Source of the DNA: Hydrogenophaga sp.
GTDB lineage: Bacteria; Pseudomonadota; Gammaproteobacteria; Burkholderiales; Burkholderiaceae_C
Length of the DNA: 51,387 nt
Assembly: GCA_018333605.1 (NCBI GenBank)
Contig: JAGXSV010000026.1
Location: forward strand, 1-51,387
Direction of reading: 5' to 3'
Made by a program: the position numbers and the translations under genes. Each line of letters starts with the position of its first letter. Positions within the stretch are counted from its first letter, which is position 1. The notes beneath the pieces are model-generated. The model searched no databases. It was not told the DNA's origin and saw only the letters and a list, made by a program, of their open reading frames with translations. Of the stretch, positions 19,113 through 27,038 are shown in pieces.

Positions 19113-19486
19113 GCGCAGCGCCGGGCCGCTCCCAAGCCAGCTCGCACCGCAGCCAGCATGGCGAAGGTACACCCGTGAACGACGAACCCGTCACCCCGCC
19201 CGCTGAAGACGGCCCCAAGCCACCCGCGCCACAGGCGCGCAACCCGCTGCACGGCCTCACGCTGGAAGCCATCGTGAGCGCGCTGGCTGAACACTACGGC
19301 TGGGAAGAACTGGGCCAGCGCATTCCGGTGCGCTGTTTCAATGTGGACCCCAGCGTGGGCTCCAGTCTGCGGTTTTTGCGAAAAACACCGTGGGCACGCG
19401 AAAAGGTGGAAGGTTTGTACCTCTTCATGCTGCGCGAAGAACGCCGCGCCAACAGCGCGCAGCCACCCCATCGGGGCCACCGCTGA
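19109..19486 (+). CDS. VF530-family (DUF2132) protein
   Basis: 125 residues with the DUF2132 domain at about 43-108 (NPLHGLTLEAIVSALAEHYG, then RCFNVDPSVGSSLRFLRKTP). This is a small helical family, suggested to bind DNA, of unknown role. The first 40 residues are hydrophilic and Pro/Ser-rich. An internal GTG at 19175 would give a shorter product closer to usual family size. ATG 19109 overlaps the gshB stop and implies coupled translation. A strong terminator follows. Confidence 0.85.
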   Translation: MSAAPGRSQASSHRSQHGEGTPVNDEPVTPPAEDGPKPPAPQARNPLHGLTLEAIVSALAEHYGWEELGQRIPVRCFNVDPSVGSSLRFLRKTPWAREKVEGLYLFMLREERRANSAQPPHRGHR

Positions 19487-19541
19487 TCGGGTCTGTGGGG
19501 CCGTTGGTCGTGGGGCGTTTTGTGCGCCACGCGACCGCGCG

Positions 19542-19566
19542 CGGCGTGCGGGGCACGCCGGTTTTT
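19542..19566 (+). terminator. Intrinsic terminator after gshB and the DUF2132 gene
   Basis: Perfect 8-bp stem CGGCGTGC / GCACGCCG with a GGG loop, followed by GTTTTT. It lies 56 bases after the DUF2132 stop and would end the gshA-kup-gshB transcript. Confidence 0.85.
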
Positions 19567-19752
19567 CAGTGTGTTTGTGCTGTGTCGTGACGGCGCCACG
19601 CCGTGCCGCAGGGGCACCTTTCCAAGCGGGTTTTTTGTAGGTCAAAAGGGTTGTTTGTAGCCCGTGTCATGGGATGCCCGGGTTGTTGAATGCGCGCGTG
19701 TGCAGTACAAACGGCAGCTCGAGAGAACCCATCACCATGACCGCTACCCAGC

Positions 19753-20319
19753 ATGACCGAAACGCTTGATTTAACAGCCGCGATTTATTCCAAAACAGCC
19801 GCTGGGCAGCAGGAAATACAGTCCCGCTCACTCGGCCTGTCGCCGTTGGTTCGGCGCATTCTGGTGCTGGTTGACGGCAAGCGCAGTGGCCGTGATCTGT
19901 CCGCCTTTGTCTCGGGCAGCGACGACATTGAGCAGATTTTGGGCGCGCTGCTGTCGCAAGGCTGCGTGGCCGCTGAAGCGCCAAGCAAGGCGGCGGTGCC
20001 CGCTGCCAGGGCCGCAGCGCCTGCCGCAAGCGCCGCACCTGAATCGGCGGGGACCACCGCAGGCGCACCGCCGGGCTTGCCCGCCGCCGAAACGCGCACC
20101 GCCAAAGACAACGAAATGGCGCGCCATTTCATGATCAATTCGATCAACTCGATCATTGGCCAGCACATGCGTCTTTCGCTCATCCACGACATTTTTCATG
20201 CCGAGTCAACGCAGGCCTTGCGAACCATTTACCACGCCTGGGAAGCCAGCATGGCCGGCCACGGCATGGGCGCCAAGCGCCTGCCCGAACTGCGCGAAAA
20301 GCTGTTCAAGGTGTTGTGA
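19753..20319 (+). CDS. Hypothetical protein, winged-helix-like N-terminus
   Basis: 188 residues of no recognised function. The N-terminal 70 residues ([20 protein letters not shown] and [18 protein letters not shown]) follow a pattern seen in uncharacterised betaproteobacterial proteins that resembles a small winged-helix fold. An Ala/Pro-rich linker covers about residues 77-115. A C-terminal helical part includes [21 protein letters not shown] second ATG at 19737 with a better-placed AGAGAA opens an 11-codon ORF in another frame that overlaps this start, so translation may be coupled or reduced. Confidence 0.7.
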   Translation: MTETLDLTAAIYSKTAAGQQEIQSRSLGLSPLVRRILVLVDGKRSGRDLSAFVSGSDDIEQILGALLSQGCVAAEAPSKAAVPAARAAAPAASAAPESAGTTAGAPPGLPAAETRTAKDNEMARHFMINSINSIIGQHMRLSLIHDIFHAESTQALRTIYHAWEASMAGHGMGAKRLPELREKLFKVL

Positions 20320-20690
20320 TGGGCGCGCCCTGCGGTTTTTCCAGGTTCAGTGCACCGCGCTTTTGAAAACACGTTGAGCACCACCACGCCAGCCACGATC
20401 AGCCCCATGCCGATGAGCCCGGGCAGGTCGATGGTTTGCCCGTACACCACAAACGCCACCAGGGTGGTGAGCACGATGCCCAGGCCCGACCAGACGGCGT
20501 AGGCGATACCCACAGGCAGCGTTTTGAGCACCAGCGACAGGTCGTGAAAGGCGACCGCGTAACCCAGCACCACCACCACCGACGGCAGCAGCCGGATAAA
20601 GCGCCGGATAAAGCCTTCGCTGGCTTTGCGTGCGCTGGTGCCGATCACCTCGGCCACGATGGCTGTGCCCAGCAGCAGTCAGGCGTTCAT
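20229..20690 (-). pseudogene. SMR-family multidrug efflux gene with an early nonsense codon
   Basis: From ATG 20690 the frame reads M-N-A-stop and then [20 protein letters not shown]. The TGA at 20681-20679 replaces the tryptophan codon usual there. Beyond it the small multidrug resistance fold is readable, with the essential membrane Glu in AEVIGTS and the family run [17 protein letters not shown]. Other defects are a perfect 12-bp tandem duplication (20591-20602 and 20603-20614, adding four residues in FIRRFIRLL) and a lost stop after VVLNVF. Translation then runs on antisense to the previous gene until 20229. A GTG at 20657 could restart synthesis after the stop, giving a protein lacking part of helix 1. 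The ATG overlaps the upstream amidotransferase stop. Confidence 0.82.
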
Positions 20691-21469
20691 GGGTGGGGCG
20701 CCTCTGTGGCCAGCGGCAGCCCGTCCACAAACACTTTCAGCTCGTTGGGCTCGAAGGCGGTCCAGTGTTCGTTGCGCGTGAGCGGGGTGGTGACGATCAC
20801 GGCGGCGCGGTCGCCGGGCTTGTTGAGGTCGGCGAAGTTCACCGTCCAGTCCTGGTCCATCAGGGTGGCCTGGGTAAATGGGTGCTGGCGCACCAGGTAG
20901 TGCAGTTGGGTGCTGCAGTGCGCCCACAGCGCGTCGCCGTTGGAGAGCAGAAAGTTGAAGGTGCCAAAGCGGCGCACCTGCGGCACGAGTTCGCGCAGGG
21001 TCAGCGTCAGCTCTTCGATGCTGGGCAGCCCTGCGTGTGACTTGGCCAGCTCTTGCATGAGCCAGCAAAACGCGCGCTCGCTGTCGGTGGTGCCCACGGG
21101 TTGAAACTGGCTGTGCAGCCGGGGCTGGTAGTCCTTCAGGTCGCCGTTGTGTGCAAACACCCAGTGCCGGCCCCACAACTCGCGGGTGAAGGGGTGGGCG
21201 TTTTCCAGCATCACCTCGCCCACCGTGGCCTTGCGCACATGGGCAATGATGTTGCGGCTCTTGAGCGGGTAGCTGCGCAGGAACTCGGCCATGCGCGATT
21301 CGGCGGCGCATTCGTGGTCGACAAACAGGCGCAGGCCGCGGCCTTCAAAGAACGCGATGCCCCAGCCGTCAGCATGGTGGTCGGTGGCGCCACCGCGCTG
21401 GCAAAAGCCGGTGAAGCTGAAAGAAGCGTCGGTGGGGGTGGCGCAGTTAAGGCCCAGAAGTTGGCACAT
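20687..21469 (-). CDS. Class II glutamine amidotransferase (YafJ-like)
   Basis: 260-residue N-terminal-nucleophile amidotransferase. Cys2 (MCQLLGLNC) is the expected catalytic nucleophile after removal of Met1. Conserved ADGWGIAFF, HVRKATVG and FAHNGDL loops bind glutamine. No synthetase partner domain is present, as in YafJ-type proteins, whose physiological acceptor is unknown. Its stop overlaps the start of the broken SMR gene, so they form a short minus-strand operon, possibly headed by the MFS gene's neighbourhood. Confidence 0.88.
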   Translation of the reverse strand: MCQLLGLNCATPTDASFSFTGFCQRGGATDHHADGWGIAFFEGRGLRLFVDHECAAESRMAEFLRSYPLKSRNIIAHVRKATVGEVMLENAHPFTRELWGRHWVFAHNGDLKDYQPRLHSQFQPVGTTDSERAFCWLMQELAKSHAGLPSIEELTLTLRELVPQVRRFGTFNFLLSNGDALWAHCSTQLHYLVRQHPFTQATLMDQDWTVNFADLNKPGDRAAVIVTTPLTRNEHWTAFEPNELKVFVDGLPLATEAPHP

Positions 21470-21473
21470 GGCG

Positions 21474-22976
21474 TTATTTTGAACCCTGCGTGGGCGGGGT
21501 TGCTTTCAATTTCAGGGCCGCAACCAATGCCACCGCGCACACGGCGGCCAGCATGAAGAAGGTTTCGTTAAACGCGGTCAGGCGCTCGGGGCTGGTGTTG
21601 GCGGTGTCCAGCCGGAAGCCGTGGGCGGCCACCCGCCATTCCAGCACGATGCCGCACAAGCTCACCCCGGCCGCGCCGCCGAGCATGCGCAGAAAGTTGA
21701 TTGCGCTGGCGCCCTGGGGAATGTGGGCATGGCCCAGCCCGCGCATGGCGCCGATGTTCAGCGAGGGCAAGATGAAGCCCAGCCCGATGCGCCCCAGCAC
21801 CGCCCACACCACCAGCAGGGGCACGATCTGGGTGGGTCGGCGCAGGTCGATGGTGAACATCAGGGCAAACGACAACGCCAGCAGCACCAGTCCGATGCTT
21901 ACCAGCACATGTGTCGGATGCCTGTCGGCCAGACGGCCCACCACGGCAATGGTGATGGCCAGCACCACGCCAGCAGGCAGCAAGATGGTGCCCACATACG
22001 AGGGCGACAGGCCCAGCCCCATCTGCATGTAGACCGGCAGCAAATAGGTGGAGCCGAACAGCGCAATGCCGTAGATGAACGCGACGATGCAGCCCATGGC
22101 AAAGCGCCGGTCGGCAAACAGCGAGAGGTTCATCAGTGGGTCCACGCCTTGGGTGGGGTGGCGCTGGCGTGCCTTCAGCGTGCGCCGTTGCAGCACCACA
22201 AAGCCCACCAGAATCAGCACCGCGCCGCCCAGCAGCGCAAAGGCGCTGGTGGCGGTGCCGGTTTGCAGCGCGACCAGACCGTTGAGCAGGCACAGCGTGC
22301 CTGCGGTGGCCAGCAGCAGGCCGCGCCAGTCCAGCGCGGCGCCCTGCGGGTTGGCGGCTCCGCCGCCTGGCGCTGAATGGGGGACAAAGCGTTGCGCCAT
22401 CCAGAGCGAGGCGATGCAAAATGGCACCACCATAAAGAAGATGGAGCGCCAGCCAAAGCCATCCACCAGCAGGCCACCCAGGCTCGGCCCCAGCGCCGGG
22501 GCCAGCACCACGCCCATACCGAAAATGCCACTGGCCCGGCCCTGTTCGTGTGGCTCAAAGGCGCGCAGGATGATGATGGCGGGTATGGGCTGCACCACAC
22601 CCGCCGCCAGTCCCTCGGCCACGCGGGCCGCCAGCACCAGCGCAAAGTCGTTGGCAAAACCACCGGCCACACCACCCACCAGCAGCAGCCACATGCAGCC
22701 CGAGTAGGTGCGGCGGTAGCCGTAGCGCGACAGCAGCCAGGGCGTGGTGAGCATCGACACGGTCATGGCCGCCATGAAGCCCGAGCTGACCCACTGCGCC
22801 CGCGCCTGGCCAAGGGTGAAGTGCTGACTCATGTCGGGAATCGCCACGTTGACGATGGTCGACGACATGATGGATGCCATGGTGCCGACCATGACCGAGA
22901 GCAGCAGCAACCAGCGGTAGCGCTCGCCGTAGCGCGCCTTCAGGGCGGCGATGGAGTGGTCGGGTGGTTGGGCCAT
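21474..22976 (-). CDS. MFS transporter, DHA2 (EmrB/QacA) family
   Basis: 500-residue inner-membrane proton-coupled exporter with about 14 hydrophobic segments, the DHA2 hallmark. Motif A-like WLLSRYGYRRTY is near residue 84, and the drug-family motif C-like GVVLAPALGPSLGG is near residue 156. It ends five bases upstream of the amidotransferase start, so cotranscription is likely. Without an adjacent membrane-fusion protein or regulator the substrate cannot be named; drug or metabolite export is the usual role. Confidence 0.9.
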   Translation of the reverse strand: MAQPPDHSIAALKARYGERYRWLLLLSVMVGTMASIMSSTIVNVAIPDMSQHFTLGQARAQWVSSGFMAAMTVSMLTTPWLLSRYGYRRTYSGCMWLLLVGGVAGGFANDFALVLAARVAEGLAAGVVQPIPAIIILRAFEPHEQGRASGIFGMGVVLAPALGPSLGGLLVDGFGWRSIFFMVVPFCIASLWMAQRFVPHSAPGGGAANPQGAALDWRGLLLATAGTLCLLNGLVALQTGTATSAFALLGGAVLILVGFVVLQRRTLKARQRHPTQGVDPLMNLSLFADRRFAMGCIVAFIYGIALFGSTYLLPVYMQMGLGLSPSYVGTILLPAGVVLAITIAVVGRLADRHPTHVLVSIGLVLLALSFALMFTIDLRRPTQIVPLLVVWAVLGRIGLGFILPSLNIGAMRGLGHAHIPQGASAINFLRMLGGAAGVSLCGIVLEWRVAAHGFRLDTANTSPERLTAFNETFFMLAAVCAVALVAALKLKATPPTQGSK

Positions 22977-23076
22977 GGTGTTTCGGGGGATGCGCGGATA
23001 TCCCGGTGGCCGATCATAGGCAATTCAGCCGGGTTTTCTTTCCGGCCCGTGGCCGCGCGGGGAGCGCGGCTGGGTT

Positions 23077-23310
23077 TCAGCGCTCGGATCGGCGTCTGCG
23101 GGCATCCCGCCACAACCGTACCGCCAGCAACGCCAGCGGTACGGCGTGCAGCAGCAGATCAAAGATGTCGATCGGCTTCACCAGCGTGCCCTGACTGAGC
23201 ATGCGCAGTTTTTCCACCAGGTGCGGCTCGGGCACGATGGGGGCCACCGCCAGCCACAGCACGATCACCACCAGCCACAGCAGGGGGAACCGGTCGAGCC
23301 AGCCCATCAT
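23077..23310 (-). CDS. Small membrane protein with two hydrophobic segments
   Basis: 77 residues: MMGWLDRFPLLWLVVIVLWL forms the first membrane helix, and IDIFDLLLHAVPLALLAVRL the second, ending in an Arg-rich tail. The family is known only as an uncharacterised betaproteobacterial protein. The ATG overlaps the stop of the CWC gene (ATGATG arrangement), so the two are translationally coupled. No function is proposed. Confidence 0.72.
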   Translation of the reverse strand: MMGWLDRFPLLWLVVIVLWLAVAPIVPEPHLVEKLRMLSQGTLVKPIDIFDLLLHAVPLALLAVRLWRDARRRRSER

Positions 23311-23537
23311 GGTGTCGCCTGTGCGTTGAAGGCGCCCAGGCAGCTGGCGCAGATGCAGGCCTTGTCCTGAGCGTCGACCGGCAGGCTGGCCAGCAGCTCG
23401 GCGCTGAAGGTTTGCGACACGCACCAGCAGGGGACTTGCTTCTGGCCGGTGGCGCGCTCCACTTCCATGGCGCAGCGGTTGTCGCCGCCACACAGGGGGC
23501 AGCGCGTTGCATCAAGCAGGGGGGCGTTCGGATTCAT
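23307..23537 (-). CDS. Cysteine-rich CWC family protein
   Basis: 76 residues with the cysteine pattern CPLCGGDNRC, CWC and CICASC, which defines the small CWC family and suggests zinc binding. The role of the family is unknown. It is the first gene of a two-gene minus-strand unit with the small membrane protein, divergent from the cytochrome genes. Confidence 0.85.
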   Translation of the reverse strand: MNPNAPLLDATRCPLCGGDNRCAMEVERATGQKQVPCWCVSQTFSAELLASLPVDAQDKACICASCLGAFNAQATP

Positions 23538-23611
23538 CGGTTGAGCTGGGGGTTACTGGTACCCCGGAGTGTATCGGTCAGGGGCTGCTATGGTATTTTC
23601 CAAACGTGTTT

Positions 23612-24358
23612 ATGTCCCTCATTCATCTTTTGCGCTCTTGTGGGCGCGTGGTCCCTTGCCTGCTGGCGGCAGTCTTGTGCGCGGGCACCGTGCAGGCGGC
23701 CGGGCCTGCTGCGGCCCCCCACACCGTGCCCGACACCATGGCCCAGCGCATGCAGGCCTGCACCCTGTGCCATGGCAAAGAAGGGCGCGCCACCAACAGC
23801 GGCTACTTTCCGCGCATTGCGGGCAAGCCTGCGGGCTACCTGTACCACCAGCTGCTCCACTTTCGCGAAGGCCGGCGTCAAAACGCGGGCATGACCGCGT
23901 TGCTCGATCCGCTGAGCGACGCTTATCTGCGCGACATTGCCGCGCACTTCGCCAGCCTTGACCTGCCGTACCCGCCGCCCCAGCCCAGCACCGCCGCGCC
24001 CGCCGAGCTGGCGCGCGGGCAGGCGCTGGTGTTGCACGGCGATGCCCAGCGCAAACTGCCCGCCTGTGTGGCCTGCCACGGCCAGGCGCTCACCGGGGTG
24101 CAGCCGGCCATTCCCGGCCTGCTGGGCCTGCCGCGCGACTACCTCATTGGCCAGCTCGGCGCCTGGCAAACCGGGCTGCGCCACGCCCACGCGCCCGACT
24201 GCATGGCACAAATTGCCCAAGCCATGTCCCCCGCCGACGTGAGTGCCGTGGCCAGCTGGCTGGCGTCGCAGGTGCTGCCCGCCAACACCCACCCCGCGCC
24301 GCCTGCCAGCCGCCCCCTGCCGCTGCGCTGCGGCTCAGCCCCTGGGGCTGCGAAATGA
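23612..24358 (+). CDS. Diheme c-type cytochrome (c4-like)
   Basis: 248 residues with a Sec signal peptide ending near VQAA at residue 30. Two heme-binding motifs are visible: CTLCH at residues 50-54 and CVACH at 152-156, giving two cytochrome c domains as in cytochrome c4. The start ATG 23612 is chosen because it immediately precedes the signal peptide. Exported to the periplasm, it probably passes electrons from or to the membrane-bound triheme cytochrome encoded 80 bases downstream. Confidence 0.88.
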   Translation: MSLIHLLRSCGRVVPCLLAAVLCAGTVQAAGPAAAPHTVPDTMAQRMQACTLCHGKEGRATNSGYFPRIAGKPAGYLYHQLLHFREGRRQNAGMTALLDPLSDAYLRDIAAHFASLDLPYPPPQPSTAAPAELARGQALVLHGDAQRKLPACVACHGQALTGVQPAIPGLLGLPRDYLIGQLGAWQTGLRHAHAPDCMAQIAQAMSPADVSAVASWLASQVLPANTHPAPPASRPLPLRCGSAPGAAK

Positions 24359-24438
24359 CGACCGCCGGGCCCGCGTTGAATGTCTCGCTGGCGCGCCACG
24401 GCCGGCGCTCTCCCACGCTTTAAGTCTGGTAGTTGTTC

Positions 24439-25743
24439 ATGTCTGTTTTGTCTTCGCCGGTGGTTCGGCGTCTGTTGTGGGTCGCGCTGACAGCGGCCCT
24501 GGTGCTGTCTTTGGCCGTGGTGGCCCTGCTGGCACGCCAGCTGAACGTGGCCGCGCTGCCGCCCGTGGCGAACGTGCCCGCAGCCTCGGCTGAGCAGGTG
24601 GAGCGCGGCGCCTACCTGGCGCGCGCTGGTAACTGCGCCGCCTGCCACACCACGCGCGGCGGTGCGGCCTATGCCGGCGGCCAAGCCATCAACACCCCGT
24701 TTGGTCCCGTGTATGCCGGCAACCTCACACCCGATACCGAGCACGGCCTGGGCCGCTGGAGCGCGGACGCCTTCTGGCGCGCCATGCGCCACGGCCAGTC
24801 GCGCGACGGCCGCTTGCTCAACCCCGTGTTCCCCTACGAGAACTTCACCCTCATCAGCCGCGAAGACAGCGACGCGCTCTACGCCTTCTTGCAAAGCCTG
24901 CCTCCCGTGACCCAGCCCAACCGGCCCCACGGCCTGCGCTTTCCCTACAACACCCAGGCCGCGCTGGCGGTGTGGCGCGAGCTGTACTTTGAGCCCGCCA
25001 CGTTCACGCCCGATACGGCCCGCCCCGCCGAATGGAACCAGGGCGCCTACCTGGTGCGCGGCCTCGGCCATTGCGCCGCCTGCCATTCGCCGCGCGATGC
25101 GCTGGGTGGCATCCAGCAGGCCAGCGCTCTCAGCGGCGGCCTCATGCCCGGGCCAGGCTGGTACGCGCCCTCGCTGCACGCGCGCAGCGAAGCCGGCGTG
25201 GCCCACTGGAGCGAACAGCAGGTGGTGGACCTGTTGAAAAACGGCGTGGTGCACGGCGCCCGCCACAGCGAGGGCGCCACCGCCATGGGCCCCATGGCCG
25301 AGGTTGTTTTCCAGAGTACCCAATACCTGAGCGACACCGACCTGCGCGCCATGGCCACCTACCTGCGCGCCCTGCCGCCCAAGGAAGCCACAACCGCGTC
25401 CGAGCCCCGGGCCAGCGCGGCGCAGCTGGCGCTGGGCGAGCAGGTGTACCAGCGGCACTGCGTGGACTGCCACGGCGCCAGCGGCCAAGGCGCTGCCAAC
25501 GCCTACCCCGCACTGGCCGGCAACCGCGCCGTCACCCTGGCTTCACACGTCAACCCCGTGCAGGCCATATTGAGCGGCGGCTTCGCCCCCGCCACCGCCG
25601 GCAACCCCCAGCCCTACGGCATGCCGCCCTACCGCACCCTGCTGACCGATACCGAAGTGGCCGCCGTGGCCAGCTTCATTCGCCAGAGCTGGGGCAACCA
25701 GGCGGGCGAGGTCACGGCGCTGGACGTGCAGCGCGTGCGCTGA
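24439..25743 (+). CDS. Membrane-anchored triheme c-type cytochrome (alcohol dehydrogenase subunit-like)
   Basis: 434 residues: an N-terminal membrane anchor at about 11-32, then three heme motifs CAACH (66-70), CAACH (212-216) and CVDCH (341-345). Architecture and motifs such as INTPFGPVYAGNLTPDTEHG and PAEWNQGAYLVRGLGHCAAC match the cytochrome subunit of membrane-bound alcohol, aldehyde or gluconate dehydrogenases. No catalytic dehydrogenase subunit lies nearby, so it is an orphan electron carrier together with the diheme protein upstream. ATG 24439 is preferred over TTG 24433. Confidence 0.9.
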   Translation: MSVLSSPVVRRLLWVALTAALVLSLAVVALLARQLNVAALPPVANVPAASAEQVERGAYLARAGNCAACHTTRGGAAYAGGQAINTPFGPVYAGNLTPDTEHGLGRWSADAFWRAMRHGQSRDGRLLNPVFPYENFTLISREDSDALYAFLQSLPPVTQPNRPHGLRFPYNTQAALAVWRELYFEPATFTPDTARPAEWNQGAYLVRGLGHCAACHSPRDALGGIQQASALSGGLMPGPGWYAPSLHARSEAGVAHWSEQQVVDLLKNGVVHGARHSEGATAMGPMAEVVFQSTQYLSDTDLRAMATYLRALPPKEATTASEPRASAAQLALGEQVYQRHCVDCHGASGQGAANAYPALAGNRAVTLASHVNPVQAILSGGFAPATAGNPQPYGMPPYRTLLTDTEVAAVASFIRQSWGNQAGEVTALDVQRVR

Positions 25744-25788
25744 CGCCTGCGTGACCGCGGGTGGCCCGGGCCTGCCTACCATGGCGGC

Positions 25789-26604
25789 ATGACGCCATCT
25801 AACCCACCCAGCCCGCCTGAAGGCCGAATCACCACCGAAGCACAGGGCCATGTGCTGCGCATCGGCATCGACCGCCCCGCCAAACGCAACGGCTTCACCC
25901 CCGCCATGCTGCGCGCCCTGGCCGAGGCCTACACCCGGCTCGACGACGACCCCGCCCTGCGTGTGGGCGTGTTGCACGCCCACGGCGAGCATTTCACCGC
26001 CGGGCTCGACCTGCCCAGCTTCGCCCCGCTCATGCAGCGCGGTGAATACGCCGTGCCCCACGGCCTGGTGGACCCGCTCAACCTGGGCGACGCCGGCTGG
26101 CGCCGCCGCACCAAGCCCATGGTCGTGGCGGTCAAAGGCATCACCTACACGCTGGGTATTGAACTCATGCTCGCCGCCGACATCGTGGTCGCCGCCGACA
26201 ACGGCCGGTTTTCGCAACTCGAAGTCCAGCGCGGCATCATGGCCACCGGCGGCGCCACCCTGCGCATGGCCGAGCGCGCGGGCCTGGGCAACGCCTTGTT
26301 GTATTTGCTCACCGGCGACGGGTTCGATAGCGCCGAAGCCCTGCGGCTGAACTTCGTGCAGCGCGTGGTGCCCACCGGCAGCGAACTCGATGAAGCCCTG
26401 CGCATCGCCGAGCGCATTGCCCTGCAGGCACCGCTGGCGGTCATCGCCACCCGCCTCAACGCGCTCAAAGCGGTGGAGCAAGGGCCGCTGGCCGCCATGG
26501 CCGAGTTCGACACCGTGCAACAGCGGCTGGCGAACAGCGAAGACGCGAAAGAAGGCGTGGCGTCGTTTGTGGCGAAGCGGGCGGCGGTGTTTGTGGGGCG
26601 CTGA
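25789..26604 (+). CDS. Enoyl-CoA hydratase/isomerase (crotonase) family protein
   Basis: 271-residue cytoplasmic crotonase-fold protein. The CoA-binding and oxyanion-hole segments are visible as RPAKRNGFTPAMLRALAEAY, HFTAGLDLPSFAP and VKGITYTLGIELMLAADIVV. The classical hydratase glutamate pair is not obvious by eye, so isomerase or other crotonase chemistry is possible. A hydratase label should be read as family only. It follows the cytochromes by 45 bases on the same strand but need not be functionally linked. Confidence 0.85.
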   Translation: MTPSNPPSPPEGRITTEAQGHVLRIGIDRPAKRNGFTPAMLRALAEAYTRLDDDPALRVGVLHAHGEHFTAGLDLPSFAPLMQRGEYAVPHGLVDPLNLGDAGWRRRTKPMVVAVKGITYTLGIELMLAADIVVAADNGRFSQLEVQRGIMATGGATLRMAERAGLGNALLYLLTGDGFDSAEALRLNFVQRVVPTGSELDEALRIAERIALQAPLAVIATRLNALKAVEQGPLAAMAEFDTVQQRLANSEDAKEGVASFVAKRAAVFVGR

Positions 26605-26617
26605 GCCTGCCTGCGCG

Positions 26618-26917
26618 TCAGTCGCCGGGGGCCCAGTGCGCCACCAGCGCCTCGCCCCACTCCCAGGGCCCGGTGATCGTCAGCGTCACCGTGGTCCAGT
26701 CGCCGTCGGTCTGCACCTGCTCGTCGGCGTCCCAGGCGCCGCCTTCGTCCAGCGGGCCGCGCGGGCCGGGGCTGTGGCGTTCGGCCCAGGTCAGCACCGC
26801 CTGCACTTCCGCTTGGACGGCGGGTACGTCAGCCACTCGCACGCTGGCCATGGCGTCCCAGGTGCCGGTGCCCTCGCCATCGTCGCTGGCGTCAAAGATC
26901 AGGTATTGAAGCGTCAT
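26618..26917 (-). CDS. Hypothetical acidic small protein
   Basis: 99 residues starting MTLQYLIFDASDDGEGTGTW. It is acidic and Trp-rich, with an alternating pattern (WTTVTLTITGPWEWGEALVA) suggesting beta strands. No signal peptide or membrane segment. It is convergent with the crotonase gene. The family is not recognised, though the coherent start and composition make it likely to be real. Confidence 0.6.
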   Translation of the reverse strand: MTLQYLIFDASDDGEGTGTWDAMASVRVADVPAVQAEVQAVLTWAERHSPGPRGPLDEGGAWDADEQVQTDGDWTTVTLTITGPWEWGEALVAHWAPGD

Positions 26918-26939
26918 GGGGTGATTGTGTGCGCCATGC

Positions 26940-26966
26940 AAAACGGCGCCCGAGGGCGCCGTTTTT
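26940..26966. terminator. Bidirectional intrinsic terminator
   Basis: An 11-bp perfect stem AAAACGGCGCC / GGCGCCGTTTT with a 4-base loop (CGAG) has T-tracts on both strands. On the minus strand it would end the malate synthase transcript, whose stop is at 27039. Confidence 0.8.
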
Positions 26967-27004
26967 CAGTGAAGGATTTGGATCGCCGGGAGCCCTCACC
27001 CCCG

Positions 27005-27025
27005 CCCTCTCCCAAAGGGAGAGGG
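27005..27025. repeat. REP-like hairpin behind glcB
   Basis: Perfect 9-bp stem CCCTCTCCC / GGGAGAGGG with an AAA loop, embedded in CCCTCACCCCC...GGGGGAAA. Sequences of this type are scattered in intergenic regions of many proteobacteria. It lies 13 bases past the glcB stop and before the terminator. Confidence 0.7.
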
Positions 27026-27038
27026 GGAAATGCGGGGA

